Below are positions 15,458 through 22,273 of a DNA stretch of 29,620 nt, piece by piece; the first letter of the stretch is position 1; every line of letters starts with the position of its first letter. The stretch is from a virus, in IMG/VR virus record IMGVR_UViG_3300025132_000200, positions 1-29,620 of that record. The stretch is one strand, 5' to 3'. The position numbers and the translations under genes are program-made. The notes under the pieces are model-generated. The model did not search any database. It was not told the DNA's origin and saw only the letters and a list, made by a program, of their open reading frames with translations.

Positions 15458-15630
15458 TGGAATTTATCGTAGATATAATCAGTGTTGTTACAGCAGTTGT
15501 TACTGTAAGTAGCATCATAGCCGCAATCACACCTACACCGAAAGATGATGTGTGGATTGGCAAACTTTATAAATTAATAGATGCACTGGCTCTCAATATT
15601 ATGAAAGCCAAAAACAAACCAGGAGAATAA
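15457..15630 (+). CDS. 57-residue membrane protein (holin-region family)
   Basis: A short gene with AGGAGG 4 bases before the ATG at 15457 (another ATG at 15454 is too close). Residues 3-24 are one hydrophobic helix (FIVDIISVVTAVVTVSSIIAA). They are followed by TPTPKDD and an amphipathic helix (WIGKLYKLIDALALNIMKAK). The TPTPKDD-W-x-KLYK-x-ID arrangement is one I know from many phage genomes near holin genes, without a proven function. It is probably an inner-membrane protein connected with lysis. Confidence 0.7.
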   Translation: MEFIVDIISVVTAVVTVSSIIAAITPTPKDDVWIGKLYKLIDALALNIMKAKNKPGE

Positions 15631-15631
15631 A

Positions 15632-15790
15632 ATGAGTTGGTGGAAAAAGGTAGTAGACTTTGTTACTGGCACAGAAAGAAAAAAAGTCAGAGCAAGAAAT
15701 GAAAAAGGACATTATGTAGGTGATGACAAGTCGACTCCAGATGTCAATGAAGCATATACAGAAGTAAGAGTAAAAAAATCTAAAAAGTAA
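15632..15790 (+). CDS. 52-residue basic protein of unknown function
   Basis: A small basic protein (MSWWKKVVDFVTGTERKKV start, EVRVKKSKK end) with an AGGAGA site before the ATG. The aromatic-basic N-terminus could be a membrane-surface amphipathic helix. It lies between two membrane-protein genes and ends directly at the next ATG (TAAATG). No known function. Confidence 0.6.
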   Translation: MSWWKKVVDFVTGTERKKVRARNEKGHYVGDDKSTPDVNEAYTEVRVKKSKK

Positions 15791-15973
15791 ATGTCAGATA
15801 TTCATAAAGAGATGAGCAGAATAGCGGCACACGAAAGAGAGTGCGCTATCCGCTATGAAAATATAGAAAAGAGATTAGAGGATGGGTCCAAACGGTTCGA
15901 TAAGTTAGAGGGTATGATTTGGGCCGTATATCCCTTTATTGTCGTAGTCGTTGGTTTAGGATCGCTTTTATGA
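15791..15973 (+). CDS. XhlA/holin-like protein with C-terminal anchor
   Basis: A 60-residue protein with an N-terminal charged helical part of coiled-coil type (EMSRIAAHERECAIRYENIEKRLEDGSKRFDKLE) and one C-terminal transmembrane helix (MIWAVYPFIVVVVGLGSLL). This layout matches small haemolysin XhlA-type and related phage lysis-associated membrane proteins. It overlaps the next gene by 4 nt (ATGA). Its role is probably in holin function, but sequence alone cannot separate this from another membrane role. Confidence 0.6.
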   Translation: MSDIHKEMSRIAAHERECAIRYENIEKRLEDGSKRFDKLEGMIWAVYPFIVVVVGLGSLL

Positions 15974-16317
15974 ACTCAGAAAAAAATATAGAAAATACAG
16001 TTCAAAACGAAGATCCTGTAATTAAGAAAAAACTCGAACTAGATATAGATGTAAACCAACATAACAGTGGTGATAACCCATATCAAAAATGGATTTTTTT
16101 AGCAAAAACTGTTGATGCTTGGAGAATTTTCCCAAGAATTTTCGTTAGTGTTTATATTATTTTACTCTATCAAGTAGTTACATGGTTTATGGATCTAAAT
16201 GAACCAAATCTAGAACAAGCAGGTTTAGTTTCAATAGTGGTTGGTGCTATGGCTGCGGTGTTCGGTATCTATGCCGGTACTTCTGGGCAAAGCAAAAAAT
16301 TTAAAGGCGAAGATTAA
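15970..16317 (+). CDS. Probable holin with two membrane segments
   Basis: A 115-residue protein starting at the ATGA overlap with the previous gene; the longer frame from 15919 has no support. The polar N-terminus (about 50 residues) is followed by two hydrophobic helices, RIFVSVYIILLYQVVTWFMDL and AGLVSIVVGAMAAVFGIYAG, joined by a short acidic turn and ending in a basic tail. The second helix with VVGAMAAVFG-Y is typical of proteins annotated as holins in marine phages. It would form the inner-membrane lesion that lets lysozyme reach the cell wall. Lysozyme and spanins are encoded further downstream, separated by the curli-like module. Confidence 0.65.
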   Translation: MNSEKNIENTVQNEDPVIKKKLELDIDVNQHNSGDNPYQKWIFLAKTVDAWRIFPRIFVSVYIILLYQVVTWFMDLNEPNLEQAGLVSIVVGAMAAVFGIYAGTSGQSKKFKGED

Positions 16318-16613
16318 TGGACCAAGCCATTGGCTTGATTAGTGATCTAGGTTTGCCAATTGCAAGTGGTCTTATCATGGGCTACTTTATTTTTATCATT
16401 ATTAAACAACTTATGACTGGACTTGTAACAGAAATAAAAACTGTTCAAGGCATAACTAAAATGTTGATAACTAGAGCCTCTATTATGAACAATGACATAA
16501 TTCGTATTGATACCATAGTAAGTAGTGCTTTAGACATACCACCCGATCTTGACCGCATAGCACGAGCTGAAAATTTTGTTGAGGATGGCAAAATAGATGC
16601 GAGGAGAGATTAA
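16317..16613 (+). CDS. Small membrane protein, paralogue of the next gene
   Basis: A 98-residue protein with one N-terminal membrane helix (LGLPIASGLIMGYFIFIIIKQL) and a cytoplasmic or periplasmic helical tail. It shares an L/F-G-x-P, G, GYF layout with the gene immediately downstream, suggesting an old duplication. It is joined to both neighbours by single-base stop/start overlaps (TAATG). It is holin-like in layout; function not established. Confidence 0.6.
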   Translation: MDQAIGLISDLGLPIASGLIMGYFIFIIIKQLMTGLVTEIKTVQGITKMLITRASIMNNDIIRIDTIVSSALDIPPDLDRIARAENFVEDGKIDARRD

Positions 16614-16885
16614 TGGATATTGTAGATTTCATACAAAAATTTGGGTTTCCAACAGTCATGGTAATAGGTTTAGGATATTTTGTTTATTTTGTCTGGCAAA
16701 CCATAACAAAAACTATAGATCCTGCTGTATCTGAAATGAAAACGACAATAATTAGATTAACAGATCAGCTTAGACTCTTAGACCAAGATATGATACGCTT
16801 GAAAGAGAAAGTCGATACTGTTGTAAGACTCAAAGAAAATGAAAAAGTTAATATTAAAGAATCCTCTCAAGAAGATAACAGTTAG
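16613..16885 (+). CDS. Small membrane protein with coiled-coil tail
   Basis: A 90-residue protein with a membrane helix at residues about 8-32 (FGFPTVMVIGLGYFVYFVW). A coiled-coil-like stretch follows (MKTTIIRLTDQLRLLDQDMIRLKEKVDTVVRL). A good GAGGAGAG site precedes the ATG. The fold plan resembles the preceding gene and BhlA/UviB-type small phage membrane proteins. Its last 47 nt also encode the signal peptide of the CsgF-like protein in another frame. Confidence 0.6.
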   Translation: MDIVDFIQKFGFPTVMVIGLGYFVYFVWQTITKTIDPAVSEMKTTIIRLTDQLRLLDQDMIRLKEKVDTVVRLKENEKVNIKESSQEDNS

Positions 16886-17315
16886 TTATATCTTATTATT
16901 CATACCTTTTATATTTGCAGATGAAATTAAATTTCAATTCAAATCCCCCTCTTTCAGCGGTATCGGCACCTCTGCACATTATTTAACTATTGAAAATCAA
17001 GAATTTACCAGGCGTGAGGCTCTTGAGGCAGAGATAGCTGCTTTAAAAGAAGCTGCTAAACGAGAAAGTGAAAATACAACTTTAGCTAGATTTATTCGGA
17101 ATTTTGAATCGCGTATTTTTGCTCAGTTGTCTAGACAGTTAGTAGATCAATTATTTGGTGAAAACCCAGCAACCTCTGGTTCTTTTACCTTATTCGATAA
17201 CATCATAACTTGGACTTCCGATGGAACAAACATAACATTAACAATTTATAATACTCTAGATGAAACCACTACTGAAATTACTATTCCTATCGGTGACTTT
17301 GGTTTTGGTGAGTAG
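16839..17315 (+). CDS. csgF: CsgF-like curli assembly protein
   Basis: A 158-residue exported protein resembling CsgF. A signal peptide is clear: basic start (MKKLILKNPLKKITV), hydrophobic core and a likely cut after FIFA, giving a mature N-terminus DEIKFQFKSPSFSG. In E. coli CsgF the mature start TMTFQFRNPNFGG is very similar, and this segment is the part that inserts into the CsgG pore. The central FESRIFAQLSRQLVDQLF and final ITLTIYN...TEITIP segments parallel the CsgF helix and C-terminal strands. It should sit at the outer-membrane pore exit and link secretion to fibre growth. It begins inside the upstream gene (47 nt) and contains the start of the CsgG-like gene (56-nt overlap). Confidence 0.82.
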   Translation: MKKLILKNPLKKITVSYILLFIPFIFADEIKFQFKSPSFSGIGTSAHYLTIENQEFTRREALEAEIAALKEAAKRESENTTLARFIRNFESRIFAQLSRQLVDQLFGENPATSGSFTLFDNIITWTSDGTNITLTIYNTLDETTTEITIPIGDFGFGE

Positions 17316-18108
17316 TTGCACTACGCATGCAAAATACGTTTCACCCTGCCTAACAAACCCCGACAACGATTATAAAGATTTAGTTACCATTGTAGGTAAA
17401 GCTGAGTGTTTTTCTAAATCAGCTTTCATTAATAGGCCAATCACAAAAGAAATATTAGAGGTGCCCGAGCCAGTGCAAAAGCCTGTGGTCGCGGTCTATA
17501 AGTTTTCTGACTATACAGGACAAAGGAAAAGCGTAGATGGCTATGCTAATTTTTCTACGGCAATGACCCAAGCACCAGAAACTTATCTTATAAGAGCTCT
17601 GAAACAATCTAATTTTTTTAGAGTGGTTGAGCGAGGTGGGCTGGACCACATCACTCGTGAAAGACAAATTATTAGATCGACTAGAGAAAAATTTGATGAC
17701 GAAACAGATCAGCTACCTTTACTTTTTGCAGGTATCATAATCGAGGGAGGTATTGTAGATTACAACACGAATTTATTGACAGGTGGTATTGGCGCTAGAT
17801 ACCTAGGCATAGGCGCAAGCAAACAATACAGAGAAGATACTGTTCTCGTTTCTATAAGAATAGTGTCAGTAAGCACAGGAGAAATTTTATTAGAAAACTT
17901 AACCACTAAAACAATATTATCTGTAGGTGTTTCTAAAGATGTTTTTAGATATATTGCAGATGGTCTTGAGTTAGTAGAATATGAATCTGGCAATGCCATG
18001 AACGAAAGTAAGTCCATCGCTTTGCAAAGTGCTATAGAAATTGGTATCGTTGACATAATAAACCAGGGTAGTGAAAAAGGGTTTTGGACTTTTAAGGAGA
18101 ACGAATGA
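17260..18108 (+). CDS. csgG: CsgG-like outer-membrane lipoprotein, curli secretion pore
   Basis: A 282-residue lipoprotein close in length and sequence to E. coli CsgG (277 residues). The signal peptide ends in a lipobox V-S-S-C with the lipidated cysteine at C20. Recognisable CsgG segments: VAVYKFSDYTGQRK, ANFSTAMTQ-A, LIRALKQSNFFRVVERGGLDHITRERQIIR, GGIGARYLGIGASKQYRED (from G175), VSTGEILLENLTTKTILS and SAIEIGIVDIINQGSEKGFW. In the family it forms a nonameric beta-barrel that exports unfolded curlin across the outer membrane. The N-terminal spacer before the first family match is longer and contains two extra cysteines. The start lies in the csgF-like coding region (56 nt) without a clear Shine-Dalgarno sequence. 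The family assignment is very strong. Confidence 0.95.
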   Translation: MKPLLKLLFLSVTLVLVSSCTTHAKYVSPCLTNPDNDYKDLVTIVGKAECFSKSAFINRPITKEILEVPEPVQKPVVAVYKFSDYTGQRKSVDGYANFSTAMTQAPETYLIRALKQSNFFRVVERGGLDHITRERQIIRSTREKFDDETDQLPLLFAGIIIEGGIVDYNTNLLTGGIGARYLGIGASKQYREDTVLVSIRIVSVSTGEILLENLTTKTILSVGVSKDVFRYIADGLELVEYESGNAMNESKSIALQSAIEIGIVDIINQGSEKGFWTFKENE

Positions 18109-18821
18109 GATATTTATTTGTGATTTTATTCTCGGCTACCTTACTAGCTGACAATGAAATTTTTGTTGAGCAAAGCGGCTCGAACGCCGCAATAGATCTA
18201 GAACAGCTAGGTTCTGACAACCTAATTGGTGGGACATCTTCTGTATCTGGTAATCTAACAGCCTTGGATCTCGATGGAGCTACAATGACTTTGGACATAA
18301 ATCAAATCGGTTCAAGCAACATTTTTAGATCTGACGCTATAGATGGCGGAAACTTTACAGGTTTTTTCGAGTTTGATGGCGACAGTAATGAGTGGGACCT
18401 CTTAATGAACTCAACAGGTTTGCTTTCGACAGATTATGTGAATCTGAACATTGACGTTACCGGTTCTAGTAATACAGCAGATATAAAAATTGGTGAGGAC
18501 GACGATGCCTCTTACCTCGATCTCGACTGGATAATTTTGGGTGATTCAAATGAACTAGATTTCGAGATCGACTATGAGTACGCTACTAACTATATGGACA
18601 TAAATGGTTCTACAAACACCGTAAATTTTTCGGGCAGTGGCTACGGCGCAAGCTCTAGTGACGCTGGCTATTTCTACCTCGATTTAGACGGTAGCAATAA
18701 TACTCTGGATATAACCCAAGCATCTACTTTAGCTCGTGACTGGCTTAAAATTACTACTAACGCTTCTAATTCTTCACTTTGCGTCGTTCAAAATGACGGC
18801 GGCACAGCAACCAGCTGTTAG
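18105..18821 (+). CDS. Curlin-like secreted repeat protein (putative fibre subunit)
   Basis: A 238-residue acidic, serine/asparagine-rich protein with a short signal peptide (likely cut after TLLA, residue 15). The mature part has about eight degenerate units with alternating hydrophobic strands and a G-S-x-N turn: EQSGSN, EQLGSDN, NQIGSSN, VTGSSN, ILGDSN, INGSTN and LDGSNN. This is the pattern of curlin (CsgA/CsgB) repeats, although the glutamine positions are often replaced by aspartate. Position after csgF/csgG makes it the likely exported fibre subunit. It has the only strong ribosome-binding site of the module (AAGGAGA at 18094), fitting high output. It overlaps csgG by 4 nt and encodes the FecR-like signal peptide at its 3' end. 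Whether it forms amyloid is untested. Confidence 0.78.
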   Translation: MRYLFVILFSATLLADNEIFVEQSGSNAAIDLEQLGSDNLIGGTSSVSGNLTALDLDGATMTLDINQIGSSNIFRSDAIDGGNFTGFFEFDGDSNEWDLLMNSTGLLSTDYVNLNIDVTGSSNTADIKIGEDDDASYLDLDWIILGDSNELDFEIDYEYATNYMDINGSTNTVNFSGSGYGASSSDAGYFYLDLDGSNNTLDITQASTLARDWLKITTNASNSSLCVVQNDGGTATSC

Positions 18822-19851
18822 TATTGGAGATATTACAGAGCTCAATGGCTACGGACGTGTAGTTAGAGACGAAACATATCCAGCAGTAATAGATTTTGAT
18901 ATAGCCTCAAACGACGAGGTTCAAACACGCGCGGGTCGTGTAGCTATAACTTTTCTTGATGATTCTACAGTTAAGTTAACAGAACATTCACAGCTGGTTA
19001 TAGATAAATACATTTACGATCCTAATCCCGATAATTCAGAAATGGCTTTGTCATTTGCTAGTGGCACCATACGTTTTATCTCGGGAAATGTTAATAAACT
19101 CAATAAAAAAAACATAACCTTATCAACGCCGACTTCCCAAATTTTTGTAAGAGGGACCGATTTCACGGCGACTGTAGATGAAACAGGACGAAGTTTAATA
19201 ATACTTTTACCAGATGAATTTGGTGATGCTAGTGGTGAAATATTAGTTACCACAGCTGCTGGTCAAGTAGTGTTAGACAAACCTTACCAAGCTACTACAA
19301 CGACTGTCTATGAAAACACACCCACCGAACCCGTAACTCTTGATATATCTTTAGAATTTATTGATAACCTTTTGATAATATCACCGCCAAAAGAAGAAAT
19401 ATCCGAAGAAGAAGTACAACGCACCCAAAATGCAGACTACCTTGATTTTAACGATTTAGATGTAGATTTGTTGGCAGAAGATTTTTTAGAAGAAGACCCA
19501 GATTTTCAGTTTACAGAATTAGATATAGATTTGTTAGACGTTGATTTTCTCGAAGATTTGTTAGACGATATATCTGAACTAGATGTAAAAGAAGAGGAAG
19601 ATCAACTAACTAATTTTGTTGCTGGTATTAATATTACTGGAACCGAAATAGGTCAAGACAGAGACACACAGATCACAACTCTAATACAAGGTAGTCAAGT
19701 GAAACTAATTCGTAATGTTAATCAAAGTGCACAAGTTGTGCTTGATGGTGATGAATCTTACACAGTCATTTTCATACAAGATGGTGTATCAAAGGTAGTG
19801 CAAATAAATGGAACCGGAAACTCTAGCATAACAATTAGACAAGGTTCTTAG
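18736..19851 (+). CDS. FecR-domain periplasmic protein with acidic linker and curlin-like tail
   Basis: A 371-residue exported protein. I choose the GTG at 18736 because it gives a proper signal peptide (LKLLLTLLILHFASF, likely cut near TAAQ); the ATG at 18793 would remove it. Residues about 30-190 are a FecR-type beta domain: GDITELNGYGRVVRD, DEVQTRAGRVAITFLDDSTVKL, SGTIRFISG, STPTSQIFVRGTDF. A very acidic linker follows (residues about 230-295, repeats of L-D/E-V-D-L/F). The last 75 residues contain IQGSQ, NVNQSAQ, IQDG and GTGNSSITIRQGS, which resemble curlin repeats. FecR-domain proteins sense or bind in the periplasm. Here the tail might bind or nucleate the fibre; that is inference. It overlaps the curlin-like gene by 86 nt. 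Confidence 0.85.
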   Translation: MTGLKLLLTLLILHFASFKMTAAQQPAVSIGDITELNGYGRVVRDETYPAVIDFDIASNDEVQTRAGRVAITFLDDSTVKLTEHSQLVIDKYIYDPNPDNSEMALSFASGTIRFISGNVNKLNKKNITLSTPTSQIFVRGTDFTATVDETGRSLIILLPDEFGDASGEILVTTAAGQVVLDKPYQATTTTVYENTPTEPVTLDISLEFIDNLLIISPPKEEISEEEVQRTQNADYLDFNDLDVDLLAEDFLEEDPDFQFTELDIDLLDVDFLEDLLDDISELDVKEEEDQLTNFVAGINITGTEIGQDRDTQITTLIQGSQVKLIRNVNQSAQVVLDGDESYTVIFIQDGVSKVVQINGTGNSSITIRQGS

Positions 19852-21590
19852 TGAAAAAAGTAATATTCACCACATTTATAATACTACTGTTACCACTGTT
19901 GTTTCAGTTATATCCCTTACAGATCCTCAAACTGCAAACTTTTGACGCTTTTGTAGAAAAACAAGAACCAAGCGGTAACTTCGTTGTGTTAAGCATAAGC
20001 GAGGAAGATATAGAAAAAGAGGGTGGATGGCCCATACCTAGAGCTCGTTTAGCTCAGATACATGTGGATCTTCTTAATGAAGGAGCATTGGGCGTAGGCT
20101 GGGTTATAAGTTTTCCACAACCCGATAGATTTGGTGGCGATGAAATATTTGCTGAGGCACTAAGTTATGGACCATCTGTGTTATCTATATTTGAATATAA
20201 CAATGGTGAATATCCTAATACCACAGGTACTGTTTTACTAGGCGAAAACATATCCGGTATTTTTGCCTCTGGAGTCGTAGAGAATACCAAGTTATTCACA
20301 AATTTTCCTCAAGGTATTTCTTCGGCTCCTACAGAGGTGGATAATTTAGTACGCAGAATACCCCTGCTTTATGAAACACCAAATGGTTTTGTACCTAGTT
20401 TTGGAACAGAGGTTCTAAAAATGTTAGCTGGTGCACAAACTTACATCATTAAAGGTGATGGAAACGGAATCCAACAAATTACTGTGCAAGGGTTGCCACC
20501 AGTAGACGTAGATCGGTTGGGCAGAAAGTGGGTGTCTTGGGTTAACACACCAGAAACTTCATTAGAAGAAATGGATGTAAACGGCAAATATGTTTTTGTT
20601 GGAGTTGATGCCGCAGGTATTATGCCACAAGTTGCAACACCGGTTGGTTTATTAGAACCACACAAAATTCAAGCAGCTTTAGCAGAATCTATATTAATAG
20701 AAAACTCTCCTTACATACCAGATTGGGCTATCGCAGCAGAAATTATGATTTTCACTATTTTTGTCCTCACCATTTCATTTGTGCTCTCATATTTCAACAT
20801 GACTAAGGGTTTGGTCTTCGGATCAATTTTTGTTGCCTCTACGGGCGTCTTAGGCGTTTTTAGCATTAAAAACGGCATTTTATTAGATTTTTCTTGGACT
20901 TTTGTATCAGAAATGGTTATGAGTGGCGTAGTTTTCTATATGCGCTTTCGAGAACAGTACAAATTACGCCAAGAAATCAAAAAACAATTTGAGCACTACC
21001 TCGATCCTAGACAAGTTAAAAGATTACAAGATAATCCCGAACTTTTAAAACTTGGTGGAGAAAAAAGATATTGCACATATTTGTTTACTGATGTGCGTGG
21101 TTTTACCTCTTTATCAGAGGCGTTACCACCAAAAGAAGTTACTAAAATTATGAATGAAGCACTAACAATACAAGCTAACGCTGTGCAAAAATATGGTGGT
21201 ATGGTAGATAAATATATTGGTGATGCAATGATGGCAATATTTAACGCTCCGCTAGATCAAGAAAACCATGAAAAATTAGCTATAAAAACAGCACTTCAAA
21301 TAAAACACGACATGAAAGCAGCAAAGTTAGGTATTGAAATTGGTATAGGTTTAAATTCTGGGCAAGCTGTTGTAGGTAATATGGGTAGTGATTCACGCTT
21401 CGATTATACTGCCATAGGTGATGCTGTAAATACAGCAGCACGATTAGAAAGTGCAACTAAAGAAGTGGGAGTAGATATTTTAATTGGGCAAGAAACTGCA
21501 AAAAATTGCAAACTTATGTTAAAGTCATTAAAACCAATTAAAGTTAAAGGAAAAAAAGATCCTTTAAAAATATGGACAATTGATGAGTAA
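19851..21590 (+). CDS. CHASE2-domain adenylate cyclase (class III), membrane-bound
   Basis: A 579-residue sensor cyclase. One N-terminal membrane helix is followed by a periplasmic CHASE2 domain (about 25-290: LKLQTFDAF, VLSISEEDIEKEGGWPIPRARLA, GKYVFVGVDAAG). Three membrane helices (about 294-370) lead to a class III cyclase domain. Metal aspartates D414 (FTDVRGFTSLSE) and D458 (DKYIGDAMMA) are present, as are adenine-selecting K454 and the catalytic pair N527 and R531 in DYTAIGDAVNTAARLE, so it should make cAMP from ATP. It starts with GTG overlapping the FecR-like stop (TAGTG). CHASE2 cyclases next to FecR-domain genes are a known bacterial pairing; finding one in a phage is unusual. The ligand sensed is unknown, but the neighbouring FecR/curlin proteins are obvious candidates. 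Confidence 0.93.
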   Translation: MKKVIFTTFIILLLPLLFQLYPLQILKLQTFDAFVEKQEPSGNFVVLSISEEDIEKEGGWPIPRARLAQIHVDLLNEGALGVGWVISFPQPDRFGGDEIFAEALSYGPSVLSIFEYNNGEYPNTTGTVLLGENISGIFASGVVENTKLFTNFPQGISSAPTEVDNLVRRIPLLYETPNGFVPSFGTEVLKMLAGAQTYIIKGDGNGIQQITVQGLPPVDVDRLGRKWVSWVNTPETSLEEMDVNGKYVFVGVDAAGIMPQVATPVGLLEPHKIQAALAESILIENSPYIPDWAIAAEIMIFTIFVLTISFVLSYFNMTKGLVFGSIFVASTGVLGVFSIKNGILLDFSWTFVSEMVMSGVVFYMRFREQYKLRQEIKKQFEHYLDPRQVKRLQDNPELLKLGGEKRYCTYLFTDVRGFTSLSEALPPKEVTKIMNEALTIQANAVQKYGGMVDKYIGDAMMAIFNAPLDQENHEKLAIKTALQIKHDMKAAKLGIEIGIGLNSGQAVVGNMGSDSRFDYTAIGDAVNTAARLESATKEVGVDILIGQETAKNCKLMLKSLKPIKVKGKKDPLKIWTIDE

Positions 21591-21978
21591 GATATTATTT
21601 GGCGTCATAGGTGTTCTAGTTTTGTTATGTAGTTTTCTATATTGGCAAAATAGTAACTTATCGGCTTTAAACGATGCGTTTGAATTAAGAGATGCTGAAC
21701 AAAAAGCTGTGATAGAAAATTTACAAAATGACTTTGAATTACAGACAAGCTCGTTATTAAAACTACAAGAAAAAAATCAAGAAATCGAAGCAGAGATGGT
21801 AAGGTATCTTGATATATTTAAAAGACACAATCTTTCTAAATTAGCTATTGCTAAACCTGGATTGATTGAAACCCGTGTAAACAATGGAACAAAAGATGTA
21901 TTCGATAGCATTGAAAAAGACACTATTGGTATTGACGATCTCGATAATGGTTTGCAGTTGCAGCCTACTACCGAGTAA
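21583..21978 (+). CDS. Inner-membrane spanin (Rz-like)
   Basis: A 131-residue protein with an N-terminal signal-anchor helix (ILFGVIGVLVLLCSFLYW). A long periplasmic coiled coil follows (LNDAFELRDAEQKAVIENLQNDFELQTSSLLKLQEKNQEIEAEM), then a flexible tail. This is the plan of i-spanins, which join an outer-membrane lipoprotein to fuse the two membranes in the last step of lysis. The ATG at 21583 lies inside the cyclase stop region; a TTG at 21580 is an alternative. A lipoprotein gene begins inside it in another frame, as for lambda Rz/Rz1, supporting the assignment. Confidence 0.75.
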   Translation: MSKILFGVIGVLVLLCSFLYWQNSNLSALNDAFELRDAEQKAVIENLQNDFELQTSSLLKLQEKNQEIEAEMVRYLDIFKRHNLSKLAIAKPGLIETRVNNGTKDVFDSIEKDTIGIDDLDNGLQLQPTTE

Positions 21979-22273
21979 AGAAGTAGAAATAGTAACCAAA
22001 CCTATAGAACGTAAAATCGTTCAACCAATCATGCCTAGGGCTGTGGACCTAAAAGAGCCGTATTGGTATGTTGTATCTGAAAAAAATTTAGATGAATTTT
22101 TAGAGCGCGTAGAAAAAGAACATGGAAATGTTGTATTTGTAGCCATGTCAGTGCCAGATTATGAGCTTATGGCGTATAACATGCAAGAACTCAAAAGGTA
22201 CATAAAAGAATTAAAAGAGGTTGTCGTTTATTATAGAAAAGTGACAACAAATGAAGGAGAAAAAAATGAGTAG
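21884..22273 (+). CDS. Putative outer-membrane spanin-like lipoprotein
   Basis: A 129-residue lipoprotein precursor with a hydrophobic core (TLLVLTISIMV) and a lipobox ending C-S-C (VCSC, then SLLPS). The start overlaps the i-spanin gene by 95 nt; an ATG at 21896 is also possible. Mature sequence: a proline-containing linker (VTKPIERKIVQPIMPRAVDL), a globular part (YWYVVSEKNLDEFLERVEKEHGNVVFVAMSVPDYELMAYNM) and a helix ELKRYIKELKEVVVYY. Classical Rz1 proteins are short and proline-rich, and this one is longer. It may therefore be an o-spanin with an extra domain, or a different envelope lipoprotein that shares the spanin position. Confidence 0.65.
   Translation: MEQKMYSIALKKTLLVLTISIMVCSCSLLPSKEVEIVTKPIERKIVQPIMPRAVDLKEPYWYVVSEKNLDEFLERVEKEHGNVVFVAMSVPDYELMAYNMQELKRYIKELKEVVVYYRKVTTNEGEKNE

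Noticed and set aside
15919-15969. N-terminal extension of the holin-like gene
   Set aside because: It would overlap the membrane helix of the previous gene, and the ATGA junction at 15970 is a better start.
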